Below the pieces are notes generated by a model. That model was not told the origin of the DNA, did no database searches, and saw only the letters and a list, made by a program, of their open reading frames with translations. A DNA stretch of 64,000 nt from Citrobacter sp. FP75 (GTDB lineage: Bacteria > Pseudomonadota > Gammaproteobacteria > Enterobacterales > Enterobacteriaceae), in assembly GCF_018342065.1 (NCBI RefSeq), contig NZ_JAFDOE010000010.1, positions 45,310 to 109,309 of the forward strand, read 5' to 3'. This document shows, piece after piece, positions 8,816-17,746 of the stretch. The number at the start of each line of letters is the position of its first letter. The stretch's first letter is position 1. Position numbers and translations under genes: made by a program.

Positions 8816-9126
8816 TGTCCGATATCAAGGTGAACCGTAGCGGCGGCATTGACGGCAGCGATGCGTTAATGGGCCCCAAAATCAAAGACAACGATTTGCA
8901 AAAAGCTGCCCAGCAGTTTGAAGCCATTTTTTTACGCAACATGCTGAAAGAGATGCGTAAAACCAATGAGATCTTTGACTCGAAAGATAACCCGTTTAAC
9001 AGCGACTCGGGGCGCATGATGCAGGGGTTTTATGACGATCAGCTATGCAACAGCCTTGCCCAGCAGCACGGTATCGGGATTGCGGCGATGATCGTCAAAC
9101 AGCTCTCTCCGCATCACAAAGGATAA
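8815..9126 (+). CDS. lfgJ: Short FlgJ, rod-binding domain only
   Basis: 103 residues matching the N-terminal rod-binding domain of FlgJ (DLQKAAQQFEAIFLRNMLKEMRKTN ... DDQLCNSLAQQHGIGIA). FlgJ of peritrichous Salmonella flagella is about 316 residues, with a C-terminal muramidase that opens the peptidoglycan; that domain is absent here. The protein probably acts as rod cap/scaffold, and wall opening must come from another enzyme. Its ATG overlaps the lfgI stop. Confidence 0.92.
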   Translation: MSDIKVNRSGGIDGSDALMGPKIKDNDLQKAAQQFEAIFLRNMLKEMRKTNEIFDSKDNPFNSDSGRMMQGFYDDQLCNSLAQQHGIGIAAMIVKQLSPHHKG

Positions 9127-9136
9127 AGGTTGCCCG

Positions 9137-9166
9137 GCGGCTTAAGAACCGTGGTTTTTAAGCCGC
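9137..9166. other. Hairpin between lfgJ and lfgK
   Basis: GCGGCTTAA and TTAAGCCGC pair around a 12-nt loop in the 98-bp gap. There is no U-tract after it, so it may partly terminate or protect the lfgB-J mRNA rather than fully end it. I see no convincing promoter for lfgK. Confidence 0.5.
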
Positions 9167-9224
9167 TCTTAATCGGCAAGGTTGTTAACGACAGACCGGG
9201 TGACTGACCGGCAAGGACTCTTTG

Positions 9225-10601
9225 ATGGATATGATTAACATTGGCTACAGCGGCGCATCTACGGCGCAGGTGGAGCTTAACGTTACCGCGCAGAACACGG
9301 CAAACGCCATGACGGACGGTTACACCAGGCAGGTTGCCATCACCAGCACCATTGGCTCCAGCTCGGGTTCAGCCAACAGTGCCGGTAACGGTGTGCAGGT
9401 TGACAGTATTCGCCGCGTTTCAAACCAGTATCAGGTGAATCAAGTGTGGTATGCCGCCAGCGATTACGGCTACTACAACACCCAGCAAGAGTATTTAACT
9501 CAGTTGGAAACGGTGCTCAGTGATGACAACAGTAACCTGAGCGGGGGATTCGACAATTTCTTCGCGGCCCTGAATGAAGCGACAACCAGCCCGGATGATT
9601 CCGCGCTGCGCGAACAGGTGATCAGCGAGTCCGGCGCGCTGGCGCTGCGCGTGGATAACACCCTGGATTACATCGACTCCCAAAGCAGTGAAATCGTTAG
9701 TCAGGAGCAGGCGATGGTTGCTCAGGTGAATACGCTAACCAGCGGTATTGCCAGCTACAACCAGCAGATCACTGAAGCGGAAGCCAACGGTGATAACGCG
9801 TCTGCTCTGTACGATGCTCGCGATCAAATGGTGGAACAGCTTAGCGGCATTATGGATGTGCAGGTCAATATTGATGATGAAGGCAACTACGATGTCACGC
9901 TACAAAACGGTCAGCCGTTGGTCAGCGGTCAGGAGAGTTCCAGCATTGAACTGGAGGCTAACGCTGACGGTACGCAGAGCATGTCGCTGACCTTTGCCGG
10001 GACCACATCGTCTATGGACACCGATACCGGTGGCTCGCTGGGGGCGCTGTTTGATTATCAAAATCAGGTACTGACGCCGCTGACGGGAACGATTAACAGC
10101 ATGGCGGAGCAATTTGCTGATGCGGTTAACACCCAGCTTGCACAGGGCTTTGACCTGAACGGCAACCCCGGTGAGCCGCTGTTTATTTATGATGAAAATT
10201 CATCTGATGGCCCGCTGGAAGTGAACCCCGATATCACCGCCGATGAGCTGGCGTTTTCCAGTTCGCCGGACGAAAGCGGCAACAGCGATAACCTGCAGGC
10301 GTTGATCAACATCTCTACCGAGCCGCTGGAAATTGACGGTCTGGGAAGCGTCACCGTGGGCGAGGCCTGCTCGTCGATCATCAGCAACATTGGTATCTAC
10401 AGCCAGCAGAACCAGACTGAAGCCGAAGCGGCGGCAAACGTCTACTCCGAAGCGCAGAACCAGCAGAGCAGCGTCAGCGGGGTCAGCATGGACGAAGAAG
10501 CGGTGAACCTCATTACCTATCAGCAGATTTACGAGGCCAACCTGAAAGTTATCTCAACGGGCGCAGATATTTTCGATTCTGTGCTGGAAATGTGTAGCTA
10601 A
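9225..10601 (+). CDS. lfgK: Hook-filament junction protein FlgK (HAP1)
   Basis: 458 residues. MDMINIGYSGASTAQVELN at the start, QNTANAMTDGYTRQ, and the C-terminal SMDEEAVNLITYQQIYEANLKVISTGADIFDSVL are FlgK features. It is exported and forms the first junction zone between hook and filament. The ATG at 9225 is chosen because AAGGA lies 7 nt upstream, rather than an in-frame TTG at 9222. LfgN is its likely chaperone. Confidence 0.94.
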   Translation: MDMINIGYSGASTAQVELNVTAQNTANAMTDGYTRQVAITSTIGSSSGSANSAGNGVQVDSIRRVSNQYQVNQVWYAASDYGYYNTQQEYLTQLETVLSDDNSNLSGGFDNFFAALNEATTSPDDSALREQVISESGALALRVDNTLDYIDSQSSEIVSQEQAMVAQVNTLTSGIASYNQQITEAEANGDNASALYDARDQMVEQLSGIMDVQVNIDDEGNYDVTLQNGQPLVSGQESSSIELEANADGTQSMSLTFAGTTSSMDTDTGGSLGALFDYQNQVLTPLTGTINSMAEQFADAVNTQLAQGFDLNGNPGEPLFIYDENSSDGPLEVNPDITADELAFSSSPDESGNSDNLQALINISTEPLEIDGLGSVTVGEACSSIISNIGIYSQQNQTEAEAAANVYSEAQNQQSSVSGVSMDEEAVNLITYQQIYEANLKVISTGADIFDSVLEMCS

Positions 10602-10618
10602 CCTGGAGAGGAATGAAT

Positions 10619-11548
10619 ATGCGTGTGTCTACCCAGCAATCTTATGTGTCTATGACGCAGAGTTTTAATGATCTCTCCAGCGATCTGTCCCATGTCGTTG
10701 AGCAAATGGCGACCGGAAAAAGTATTTTGTTGCCGTCTGACGATCCCATCGCGGCGACCCGTATCACCCAGTTGAACCGCCAGCAATCGGCCCTTGACCA
10801 GTATCAGAGCAATATTGACTCCGCGACGGCAGGCATGAGCCAGCAGGAGTCGATCCTTGATGGCGTGAATAACGATCTGTTGGCGATTCGCGACGATCTG
10901 CTGGAAGCGGCGAACGGCACCAATACCACCGATTCGTTAGCCAGTCTGGGGCAGGATATTCAGTCGATGACCGAAGCGATGGTCTCGGCATTAAATTACC
11001 AGGATGAAGACGGGCACTATGTGTTTGGCGGGACGGTCAACGATCGGCCGCCGATTGTTGCCGTGGACGACGACGGTGATGGTGTCACCGACAGTTATAC
11101 CTACCAGGGGAATGACGACCATCGTCAAACCACGGTATCGAATGGCGTGGATGTCGATACCAACGTTGCGGTCAGCGATTTCTTCGGCGATAGCCTGGAC
11201 GTGCTGAACACGCTTACGTCGCTGTCGAAAGAGCTACAGGATCCGTCGGTTGACCCTGCCGATCCACAGGTACAAAGTGATATTGAAAATGCTATCAATA
11301 CGGTGGATGACGCCTCCGACTCGCTCAATGCTTCTATTGCCACCATCGGTGAAACGCAAAATACGATGAGCATGCTGAGCGGCGCGCAAACGGATATCAC
11401 CACCTCTAACGATCAGTTGATTGGTCAGTTGAGCGATCTGGATTACGGCCCGGCCTCCATTACTTTTACCGGTCTGGAAATGGCGATGGAAGCCACTTTA
11501 AAAACCTACTCCAAAGTGAGTGAGTTAAACCTTTTCAGTGTGATTTAA
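10619..11548 (+). CDS. lfgL: Hook-filament junction protein FlgL (HAP3)
   Basis: 309 residues with flagellin-like ends: RVSTQQSYVSMTQSFNDLSSDLSHVVEQMATGKSILLPSDDPIAATR at the N-terminus and a helical C-terminus ending TLKTYSKVSELNLFSVI. It forms the second junction zone between hook and filament. GGAGAGG lies 7 nt before the ATG at 10619, which decides against the ATG 6 nt earlier. Confidence 0.93.
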   Translation: MRVSTQQSYVSMTQSFNDLSSDLSHVVEQMATGKSILLPSDDPIAATRITQLNRQQSALDQYQSNIDSATAGMSQQESILDGVNNDLLAIRDDLLEAANGTNTTDSLASLGQDIQSMTEAMVSALNYQDEDGHYVFGGTVNDRPPIVAVDDDGDGVTDSYTYQGNDDHRQTTVSNGVDVDTNVAVSDFFGDSLDVLNTLTSLSKELQDPSVDPADPQVQSDIENAINTVDDASDSLNASIATIGETQNTMSMLSGAQTDITTSNDQLIGQLSDLDYGPASITFTGLEMAMEATLKTYSKVSELNLFSVI

Positions 11549-11573
11549 CAGTAAGCAGCAGCCCAGGAACAGT

Positions 11574-12575
11574 ATGCAGGTCGGTTTAAATACAACGTCA
11601 CTCTCCGGTAACGGAGCACTTAATCATTCTGTTCAACCGCATACGGTTGCGCAGAATGCCCCTGTCCGTCAAAAGTTACCCGCTACGGCGAGTGATTATC
11701 CGGCCTCTCCACTTATTACTACCCGGCCTCAGCGCTACAGCGTTCAGCTCAACGATCAGCTCACGACGTTGCAACAGGCCGATCACTATCTTGGTCAACT
11801 GGAGCAGCATTTATTGGACTATCGCCACGCTTCGCGCCGGGGTGGGCAGGCCCAGCAGCAGAAAGGGGCCGAACTCAGCCAGTGGCTGGAAAAACGGCCG
11901 GCATTATCTGGTAGCTCGGTTGACAGACAGTTGCGCCCGGTATTGCAAGGTGAGGCGCGGGTGACCTTTCACTCGCCTGAACTGGCGCAGATGCTACAAA
12001 AAGGCACCATGAGTTCGCGGATGTTTAGCCTCTCTGATGGACGGCAAACGCAGCACTCTGCGGTTGTGGCCGGTGAAGATCTTGCCCCTGGCCAGTACAA
12101 AATGTTGATGAGCAATGCGCTGCGTCGTGTTGGTGTGCAGGTGCACGACCAACAGGGCGCACTGACCTTCTCCACCACGGAAAAACAGTGGCCGCAGATC
12201 GAACAAACCCTGAGTGTGCGTGATATGGACGCAAAGTCTTCGGCGTATACGCTGCTGACAACTTTTGCCGATCCTTGCCGTACGGACGAATTACTGCAGA
12301 GCGTATCGCAGGGCAGTTCCCGCACTCAGGATGGGTTACAACAGGCGCTGGATGTCATTGGCGATCAGCGCGCGCAAATGGCCGCGCAGCAGGAGAAGGC
12401 CCGGCAGCTGATTGACGGTATGGCGCGTTTTCCGCAGGCAGAAAGTGCGGTAAAAGCCTCAGAGTCACTCGGTGGGGTATTAGATCATGCTAATCACAAC
12501 TATCAGGTATTAGCACAGGCGGTAAATGGACAGGCCCGGCTTTCCAGCCAGACTGTCCGTAGTTTATTAAGTTAA
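11574..12575 (+). CDS. lafW: Flag-2-specific putative hook-associated protein LafW
   Basis: 333 residues with no close relative among the primary flagellar proteins that I recognise. It has no signal peptide or membrane segment. It is Gln-rich with predicted helical ends (residues about 60-110 and 255-333), as in axial proteins exported by the flagellar type III system. It follows lfgL by 25 bp in the same operon, the position described for lafW in the E. coli 042 Flag-2 locus. Export and a hook-tip role are inferences from place and composition. Its stop overlaps that of the convergent gene by 3 bp. Confidence 0.7.
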   Translation: MQVGLNTTSLSGNGALNHSVQPHTVAQNAPVRQKLPATASDYPASPLITTRPQRYSVQLNDQLTTLQQADHYLGQLEQHLLDYRHASRRGGQAQQQKGAELSQWLEKRPALSGSSVDRQLRPVLQGEARVTFHSPELAQMLQKGTMSSRMFSLSDGRQTQHSAVVAGEDLAPGQYKMLMSNALRRVGVQVHDQQGALTFSTTEKQWPQIEQTLSVRDMDAKSSAYTLLTTFADPCRTDELLQSVSQGSSRTQDGLQQALDVIGDQRAQMAAQQEKARQLIDGMARFPQAESAVKASESLGGVLDHANHNYQVLAQAVNGQARLSSQTVRSLLS

Positions 12576-13051
12576 TTTTTCTGGCAGGGTTTTGTTGAGA
12601 ATGTAAAGGCAGAGGGGTCTGTGATTAACAGGCCTCCCACATCCTGGGTAAACAGCAAATTTTGCTGCGGGTTTAAATGAATCCACCATGTATGCAGGTT
12701 GTGCTCATCAACAAAGGTACTGAAATTTGATAAGCGATGGTCATTTTTATCTGCTTTGGCAGTACTAAAATGAAACTCGCCCTGCTTAGATGTTCCCGCC
12801 AAACGATTAATACACGTTAAAATTTCGAATGTTGACGGCGCTTGATTATTTTGTTCCTGGGGGATGAGCGTAAGTGAGGTGCTTTTGCTCTGCGGACTCA
12901 TAATCAGTTCGTAATGAAAATTCTTGCCGGTGTTAAGATCGTAATTGGCAATAACCGTTTTTTCAATATGGGCATGAGCCATGAAGGTACAGAATAAAGG
13001 GAAAATGGCCACGGAATAGAAAAAGTTATTATTTGCATTTTGGTATTTCAT
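12572..13051 (-). CDS. Small exported protein, possible LafZ partner
   Basis: 159 residues. Residues 1-27 look like a Sec signal peptide ending AHA. The mature part has two cysteines (C80 and C156), consistent with one periplasmic disulfide. I do not recognise the family. Its start overlaps the 3' end of lafZ by 23 bp, so the two are translated together. ToxR-like membrane regulators often have such a co-encoded periplasmic partner (ToxS in Vibrio), and I infer a similar role. It could also be an unrelated secreted protein. Confidence 0.6.
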   Translation of the reverse strand: MKYQNANNNFFYSVAIFPLFCTFMAHAHIEKTVIANYDLNTGKNFHYELIMSPQSKSTSLTLIPQEQNNQAPSTFEILTCINRLAGTSKQGEFHFSTAKADKNDHRLSNFSTFVDEHNLHTWWIHLNPQQNLLFTQDVGGLLITDPSAFTFSTKPCQKN

Positions 13052-13991
13052 TTAACATTTTCTCCACTTCTTTAATTAAAATACCATTCATTTCATTATC
13101 TTTATTTAGCCAGTTATCAAAGCTCAGTGCTAACTGCCAGCTATCATTGCATTGATTACTTAGTACAATATCAAGCGTAAGTTTGTTTAATGCGACTCTG
13201 TAATATAGGGTCATTGAGGCATTATGCGTAACCAAAAGTTGATCAATTTGTTGTATTCCAGGGAAAATATGTTGTGAAACAACAGGTAGATTTTTCTTGT
13301 TTTCACCTGGATCGTAAAGATGATAAACCGCAATACGGCTGATATTTTCAATGTTTTCTTTAACTAGCTGTGGCGTTTCTTCCGGTTTCGTGGCCGACGG
13401 CGCTTTAAAATAAGAGATCAGCGCGAACAGCGATAGTGCGATAATGATAACGGGTAGCGTAATCCGAGCGGCCCGGTAAGTGGGATGTTTTGTTTCAGTT
13501 TTTCTCCGAGCGCTCAGCGGTAATGTTATGTTAACTAATGGTTTTTCTTCATGATTAGACACGTTGTGAATCGTGTCTATGATTTCATCTGACGTACCGG
13601 TTTCGACAATAACCGTATTCTCTTCTGTTTCATCATGCGCGCCGCTATCAACCGTATTTAAATTGTGGTTAATGGTCTCTGACAGGTAATCTTTATTAAA
13701 TAAATACCCTTTTTTGGGGATGGTTTTTATAATTTCCTGTTGTTTTCCATCATCATCGATAGCGACTCGTAAGGCATGAATGGCAGTTGGTAAGCTGTTT
13801 CCACCGACGATGCGATTCTTCCAGACTGCGGTCATTAAAAATGAACGAGATAAGACGACATCGGCATTTTTAGCTAATGTTTCTAAAAGAATAAAATGGT
13901 ATTCGCCCAGGCGACGCGTTTCACCTGTTTCACAGTGGATTAATGCATTAAGCGAAGAATCCATCCGCCAGTTGTTGACTACAATACTCAT
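13029..13991 (-). CDS. lafZ: ToxR-like transmembrane transcriptional regulator LafZ
   Basis: 320 residues. Residues about 1-105 form an OmpR/ToxR-type winged-helix DNA-binding domain (WKNRIVGGNSLPTAIHALR, then IKTIPKKGYLF). An acidic linker follows, then a single membrane segment at about 177-195 (ITLPVIIIALSLFALISYF) and a periplasmic domain of about 120 residues with two cysteines (C281, C319). The one-component design senses outside the cytoplasm and binds DNA inside. It sits head-to-head with flagellin lafA across an AT-rich gap, so lafA or lateral flagellar expression is the likely target (inferred). Confidence 0.85.
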   Translation of the reverse strand: MSIVVNNWRMDSSLNALIHCETGETRRLGEYHFILLETLAKNADVVLSRSFLMTAVWKNRIVGGNSLPTAIHALRVAIDDDGKQQEIIKTIPKKGYLFNKDYLSETINHNLNTVDSGAHDETEENTVIVETGTSDEIIDTIHNVSNHEEKPLVNITLPLSARRKTETKHPTYRAARITLPVIIIALSLFALISYFKAPSATKPEETPQLVKENIENISRIAVYHLYDPGENKKNLPVVSQHIFPGIQQIDQLLVTHNASMTLYYRVALNKLTLDIVLSNQCNDSWQLALSFDNWLNKDNEMNGILIKEVEKMLNEIPKCK

Positions 13992-14485
13992 AGTTTTGTC
14001 TACCCGTGCAAGATTTTTTTAAATCCTTGATGCCACACCGTTAAAAATCAGTGCATTAAAATTCTGAAGAAATTGAGATATCTTTTGTGGCTGACTGGAT
14101 GAGAAGCGGCAGCCTGATTGGCATTGGGTGTTTTTTGCGCTGTCCGAAAAAGGACTGAAAATGTAACTAAAGTGTCCTTGACTCACAATATAAAAGTGCA
14201 TTGTATTTGCAACTAAATGTAAATTCATGCGTGAGTGAGGTGAGTTAAGCTGTTTTTGATTAAGTATAATCTTATTGATTTCATGGTGTTAATAATCAGT
14301 GTTTGATGGTGATCGTTTCATTATTAGACATTTCTAATAATCTTTTAATTAAAAATTGATTGAGCTAATTCTTATGCTAAGGGGGGTGAAAAATAGCACG
14401 GGATGCTAATAAAGGTAGCCCTTAGCGTTTGTTTATATCCCCTGAACTGATTTTTTAAACGAGTGAAAAAATTTTTCTCAGGGCT
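13992..14485. other. AT-rich lafZ/lafA intergenic region
   Basis: About 570 bp lie between the lafZ and lafA starts. The DNA is AT-rich and has no convincing gene: a 69-codon minus-strand frame at 14019-14228 lacks coding character. It should hold the lafZ promoter and any regulator sites for lafA. The lafA promoter itself is listed separately. Confidence 0.6.
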
Positions 14486-14513
14486 TTAAGTTTTACAAAC
14501 GGATGGTCGTTTT
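14486..14513 (+). promoter_or_regulatory. LafS (sigma-28-type) promoter of lafA
   Basis: TTAAGTTT is followed after 12 nt by GTCGTTTT, 45 bp before the flagellin start. The first element matches the sigma-28 consensus TAAAGTTT in 7 of 8 bases; the second keeps the G.CG core only. The lfgMN promoter shows the same 12-nt spacing and GTCG.TT pattern. Confidence 0.65.
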
Positions 14514-14558
14514 TACAGGGTATCGAAACGAACACGATTATTCCCAAGGAGCAGTACC

Positions 14559-15461
14559 ATGTTATCGATTAATACTAATACCGCATCAATGGCAGCTGTT
14601 AACGCTATCAACAAAAGCAGCGCATCTCTGTCTACTTCTATGGAACGTCTGGCGACAGGTAACCGCATTAACTCTTCTGCTGATGATGCTGCGGGCAAAC
14701 AGATTGCCAGCCGCCTGACTGCACAATCCAGCGGCATGGGCGTTGCACTGAGCAACATTCAGGACGCAACCGCAATGCTGCAGACCGCAGATAGCATGTT
14801 TGATGAAATGACCGACGTGCTGGGCCGCATGAAAGACCTGTCCACGCAGGCAGCGAACGGAACCTACAACAGCGACGACCTGCAGGCTATGCAGGATGAA
14901 TACGACGAACTGGGCCAGCAGATGTCCGACATGCTGCAGAACACCACCTACGGCGGTACTAACCTGTTCGGTACGGCTTCTGGCAGCAACACCGGTACTG
15001 CTGGCCTGTTCCAGGGCGCAGTGACCTTCCAGGTTGGTGCAGAGTCTTCTGACACCATGACCGTGGATATCTCCAGCCAACTGGGCGACCTGGTGAATGA
15101 TCTGGGTAGCGTGAGTGCTTCTTTCACTTCTGATCAGGCTGGTACTGCTGGTACTGGTGGTACGGAGCTGACCACTTCTGGTTCTGCTAACACCATGATC
15201 GGCAGTATCCAGACTGCCATGGACGACGTGTCCAAGATCCAGTCCAAACTGGGTGCGTCTATCAACCGTCTGAACGACACCGCAGCTAACCTGACCAGCA
15301 TGCAGGACAACACTGAAGTCGCTATCGGTAACATTATGGATACCGACTACGCGACGGAAGCCTCCAACATGACTCAACAGCAGGTGCTGATGCAAACAGG
15401 TATCACCATGCTGAAGCAGTCCAACAGCATGTCCAGCATGGTTTCCAGCCTGCTGCAGTAA
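14559..15461 (+). CDS. lafA: Lateral flagellin LafA
   Basis: 300 residues, a short flagellin. The N-terminal D0/D1 region (INTNTASMAAVNAINKS, LATGNRINSSADDAAGKQIA) and C-terminal D1/D0 (ASINRLNDTAANLTSMQDN, ending MSSMVSSLLQ) are canonical; the central variable part (about 130-210) is small. It forms the lateral filament. Only six lysines are present (19, 47, 92, 226, 230, 286), none in the exposed central region. AAGGAG lies 7 nt before the ATG. It is monocistronic, with its own sigma-28-like promoter and a hairpin terminator. Confidence 0.97.
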   Translation: MLSINTNTASMAAVNAINKSSASLSTSMERLATGNRINSSADDAAGKQIASRLTAQSSGMGVALSNIQDATAMLQTADSMFDEMTDVLGRMKDLSTQAANGTYNSDDLQAMQDEYDELGQQMSDMLQNTTYGGTNLFGTASGSNTGTAGLFQGAVTFQVGAESSDTMTVDISSQLGDLVNDLGSVSASFTSDQAGTAGTGGTELTTSGSANTMIGSIQTAMDDVSKIQSKLGASINRLNDTAANLTSMQDNTEVAIGNIMDTDYATEASNMTQQQVLMQTGITMLKQSNSMSSMVSSLLQ

Positions 15462-15481
15462 TGCCTGAAGTGATGCCATGA

Positions 15482-15507
15482 ACAACACCGCCGCCTGGCG
15501 GTGTTGT
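15482..15507 (+). terminator. Terminator of lafA
   Basis: ACAACACCGCC and GGCGGTGTTGT form a perfect 11-bp stem with a 4-nt loop, 20 bp after the flagellin stop. The following U-tract (GCTTTC) is short. Confidence 0.85.
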
Positions 15508-15606
15508 GCTTTCAGCAACTGAGAATATTTCAGGAAACCTTCCTGGATAAGGGAAAATTCATTTCCTCTCATGAGGTAACTTACTGAATATAAAGTATAA
15601 AATATC

Positions 15607-15623
15607 TTGGCATGTATTTTGCT
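15607..15623 (+). promoter_or_regulatory. Sigma-54 promoter of the lafB operon
   Basis: TTGGCATGTATTTTGCT has GG and GC 10 bp apart, matching the sigma-54 -24/-12 element with one change in TGGCAC. It begins 51 bp before lafB and would drive lafBCDEFSTU, including the sigma-28 gene lafS. Confidence 0.85.
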
Positions 15624-15657
15624 ATCACATCAATAACGTTACACGGGGTTATTAATT

Positions 15658-16998
15658 ATGAGCTTTACGAGTCCGATTCAAAAGTTAGCACAACAATTTG
15701 CCTACGCTGATATCGCCACGCAGGCTGCTAACTTGCAGAACGAGCAGGCCGATCTGGATGCGGAGAGCAGCGGTCTGGACTCGTTAAGTACAGCGCTCAC
15801 CGACTTTCAGTCAGCAATTGACGCACTGAACAGCGACACCGATGGCCCGCTAACATTCTCTGCGACGTCAAATAATGAATCAAATACGGTGTCAGCAAAC
15901 TCGCAGGCGCAGGCGGGTACTTATTCTTTTTATGTCGAGCAATTGGCGCAGGCGCAACAATCAACGTTCAACATAAACGACGATACTTTAACCGCCACCG
16001 GAACATTTGAGCTCACCATGGGCGATAGCACCATGGATATCGATCTGACAACAGCGGATCAGAACGGTGATAACGATGGGTTTATTGATGCCAGCGAACT
16101 GGTTGATGCCATTAATGACTCAGATGACAACCCTGGCGTTTCGGCGGCGCTGGTCAAAACCGATGGCACGACGACGATTATGCTGACGTCTGATGCAACC
16201 GGTGCGCAAAGTGCGTTCTCCATGAGCGTTACAGGTAATGATGGTTTCGCTACCGCATTGACGCCGCAAACGATGACTAATGCGCAAGATGCGATAATTC
16301 ATCTGGGTGGCCCAACAGGGCAAGTAATAACCAGCAGTACCAATACGTTTGATGATGTGATCCCTGGCGTAACGATGACCTTCTCTGAGGTCAGTACACC
16401 TTACGTAGAGGGGCAGCCTTATGACTCGTCTGATTTAACCACCTTTACCGTTGCGGAAGATTCCAGCGGATCGCAGGCGAAGGTGCAGACCTTTGTGGAT
16501 GCCTATAACACGCTGATCGACACCATCGACTCTCTCACTAGCTATGGCGATGACGACACGGCTGCCGGGGTTTTTGCCGGTGATGCGGGGATGAACTCTC
16601 TGGCAAATCAGATGGATGATATTGCCCATGCCTCTTATGGCGGTGTGTCGATTGTCGATTATGGCATTACGCTGGATTCCGACGGCCATCTACAGATTGA
16701 TTCAGACCAATTTAATGAAGAGATGGACGAAAACCCGGACGGTTTGACCTCCATCTTTGTGGGTGAGGACAGCATGGTCGCGCAGATGGATGAACTGATG
16801 GAAAGCTACCTGGATTCCAGTAACGGCATCATCGCTATGCGCCAGGAAAACATCGATGACCAGCAGAGCAAAATTCAGGACGAAGGCGATCAGCTGACTG
16901 AAACCTATAACACCAACTACGAGCGTTACGTAGAAGAGTACACCAATACGCTGGTTGAGACGTACACCATGAAAGTGAGTATGGCCGCATTTATGTAA
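15658..16998 (+). CDS. lafB: Flagellar filament cap protein FliD (HAP2)
   Basis: 446 residues. The N-terminal FTSPIQKLAQQFAYADIATQ and the central SGSQAKVQTFVDAYNTLIDTIDSLTSYG match FliD, with a coiled-coil C-terminus (MRQENIDDQQSKIQDEGDQL ... YTMKVSMAAFM). It forms the pentameric or hexameric cap under which flagellin subunits fold. It is the first gene of the lafBCDEFSTU operon, behind a sigma-54 promoter. Confidence 0.93.
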   Translation: MSFTSPIQKLAQQFAYADIATQAANLQNEQADLDAESSGLDSLSTALTDFQSAIDALNSDTDGPLTFSATSNNESNTVSANSQAQAGTYSFYVEQLAQAQQSTFNINDDTLTATGTFELTMGDSTMDIDLTTADQNGDNDGFIDASELVDAINDSDDNPGVSAALVKTDGTTTIMLTSDATGAQSAFSMSVTGNDGFATALTPQTMTNAQDAIIHLGGPTGQVITSSTNTFDDVIPGVTMTFSEVSTPYVEGQPYDSSDLTTFTVAEDSSGSQAKVQTFVDAYNTLIDTIDSLTSYGDDDTAAGVFAGDAGMNSLANQMDDIAHASYGGVSIVDYGITLDSDGHLQIDSDQFNEEMDENPDGLTSIFVGEDSMVAQMDELMESYLDSSNGIIAMRQENIDDQQSKIQDEGDQLTETYNTNYERYVEEYTNTLVETYTMKVSMAAFM

Positions 16999-17031
16999 GC
17001 GTCCGGTTTAGTAAAAGAATAGAGAGTCAAT

Positions 17032-17424
17032 ATGTACGACACGCAGGATGGTTATTCGCAATACAAAGAGATAGATCTTGCTGCACGTACGGCGGCAGCG
17101 TCACCTCTTGAACTGGTGCTGGTGCTGTTTTCCGGTTTGATGGACGAACTGGAACGCGCCAAAAGCCATATTGAAAACAAACGTTATGAGAAGAAAGCGC
17201 AGAGCATCAATAAATGCATCGATATTCTCAATGCCCTGACCAGTTCACTGGAGTTTGAAACGGGGGGAGAGCTGGTGGTGAACCTGTCCCGGCTTTATGA
17301 CCACTGTGTCTACCGTCTGTATGAGGCCAGCGGTGAATTGTCGTTAGACAAAATCGATGAAGTGATCCTCATCCTGACGAATCTGCGGACAGGCTGGGAA
17401 GGCTTGTCGGCCAAACTGGGATAA
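17032..17424 (+). CDS. lafC: Flagellin export chaperone FliS
   Basis: 130 residues, the usual FliS size. YSQYKEIDLAARTAAASPLELVLVLFSGLMDELERAKSHIENK and the IDILNALTSSLEFETGGELVVNLSRLYDHCVYRLYEA stretch are characteristic. FliS binds the C-terminal D0 segment of flagellin in the cytoplasm and prevents early polymerisation; here the client is LafA. It lies 33 bp after lafB. Confidence 0.94.
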   Translation: MYDTQDGYSQYKEIDLAARTAAASPLELVLVLFSGLMDELERAKSHIENKRYEKKAQSINKCIDILNALTSSLEFETGGELVVNLSRLYDHCVYRLYEASGELSLDKIDEVILILTNLRTGWEGLSAKLG

Positions 17425-17428
17425 GGCG

Positions 17429-17746
17429 ATGGAAAGAGAGCGTCAGCAACAACAACTCTACGCCCTGGTCGGGGAAATGAACGAAGCTCTCGACCAAAAG
17501 CGCTGGCGACGGTTACCGGGGCTACACCAGCAGGTGATGAAGGTTTTTCACCAATATGCTGCCTGGGAGACCGATGCTAGCGCGTTGCGAGAGGTAAAGG
17601 CCAACATGCTGGCGGCATTTGAGACGCTGATTGAACGACGTACGCAGCGTGCACAAGAGCTTAAAGCATGTATGGATAAGCACCAGCAGAACCTGGAAGG
17701 CGTGTTGGCGTATTCAATGGTTAATTTAATTTCGGAGAAGGCATGA
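17429..17746 (+). CDS. lafD: FliT-like flagellar chaperone
   Basis: 105 residues, helical, Gln/Glu/Leu-rich, with no signal peptide. By size and by position directly after fliS it fits FliT, the chaperone for the filament cap FliD. Residue-level similarity is weak, so the call depends on synteny with other lateral flagellar loci. It starts 4 nt after lafC and overlaps the lafE start by 4 bp. Confidence 0.75.
   Translation: MERERQQQQLYALVGEMNEALDQKRWRRLPGLHQQVMKVFHQYAAWETDASALREVKANMLAAFETLIERRTQRAQELKACMDKHQQNLEGVLAYSMVNLISEKA

Noticed and set aside
9127..9224. Possible LafS promoter before lfgK (TAAAGGTT near 9124)
   Set aside because: No GTCG-like -10 element occurs at the 12-nt spacing seen at lafA and lfgM.
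14019..14228. 69-codon minus-strand ORF between lafZ and lafA
   Set aside because: It has no ribosome-binding site that I can see, an odd composition, and lies in a promoter region.
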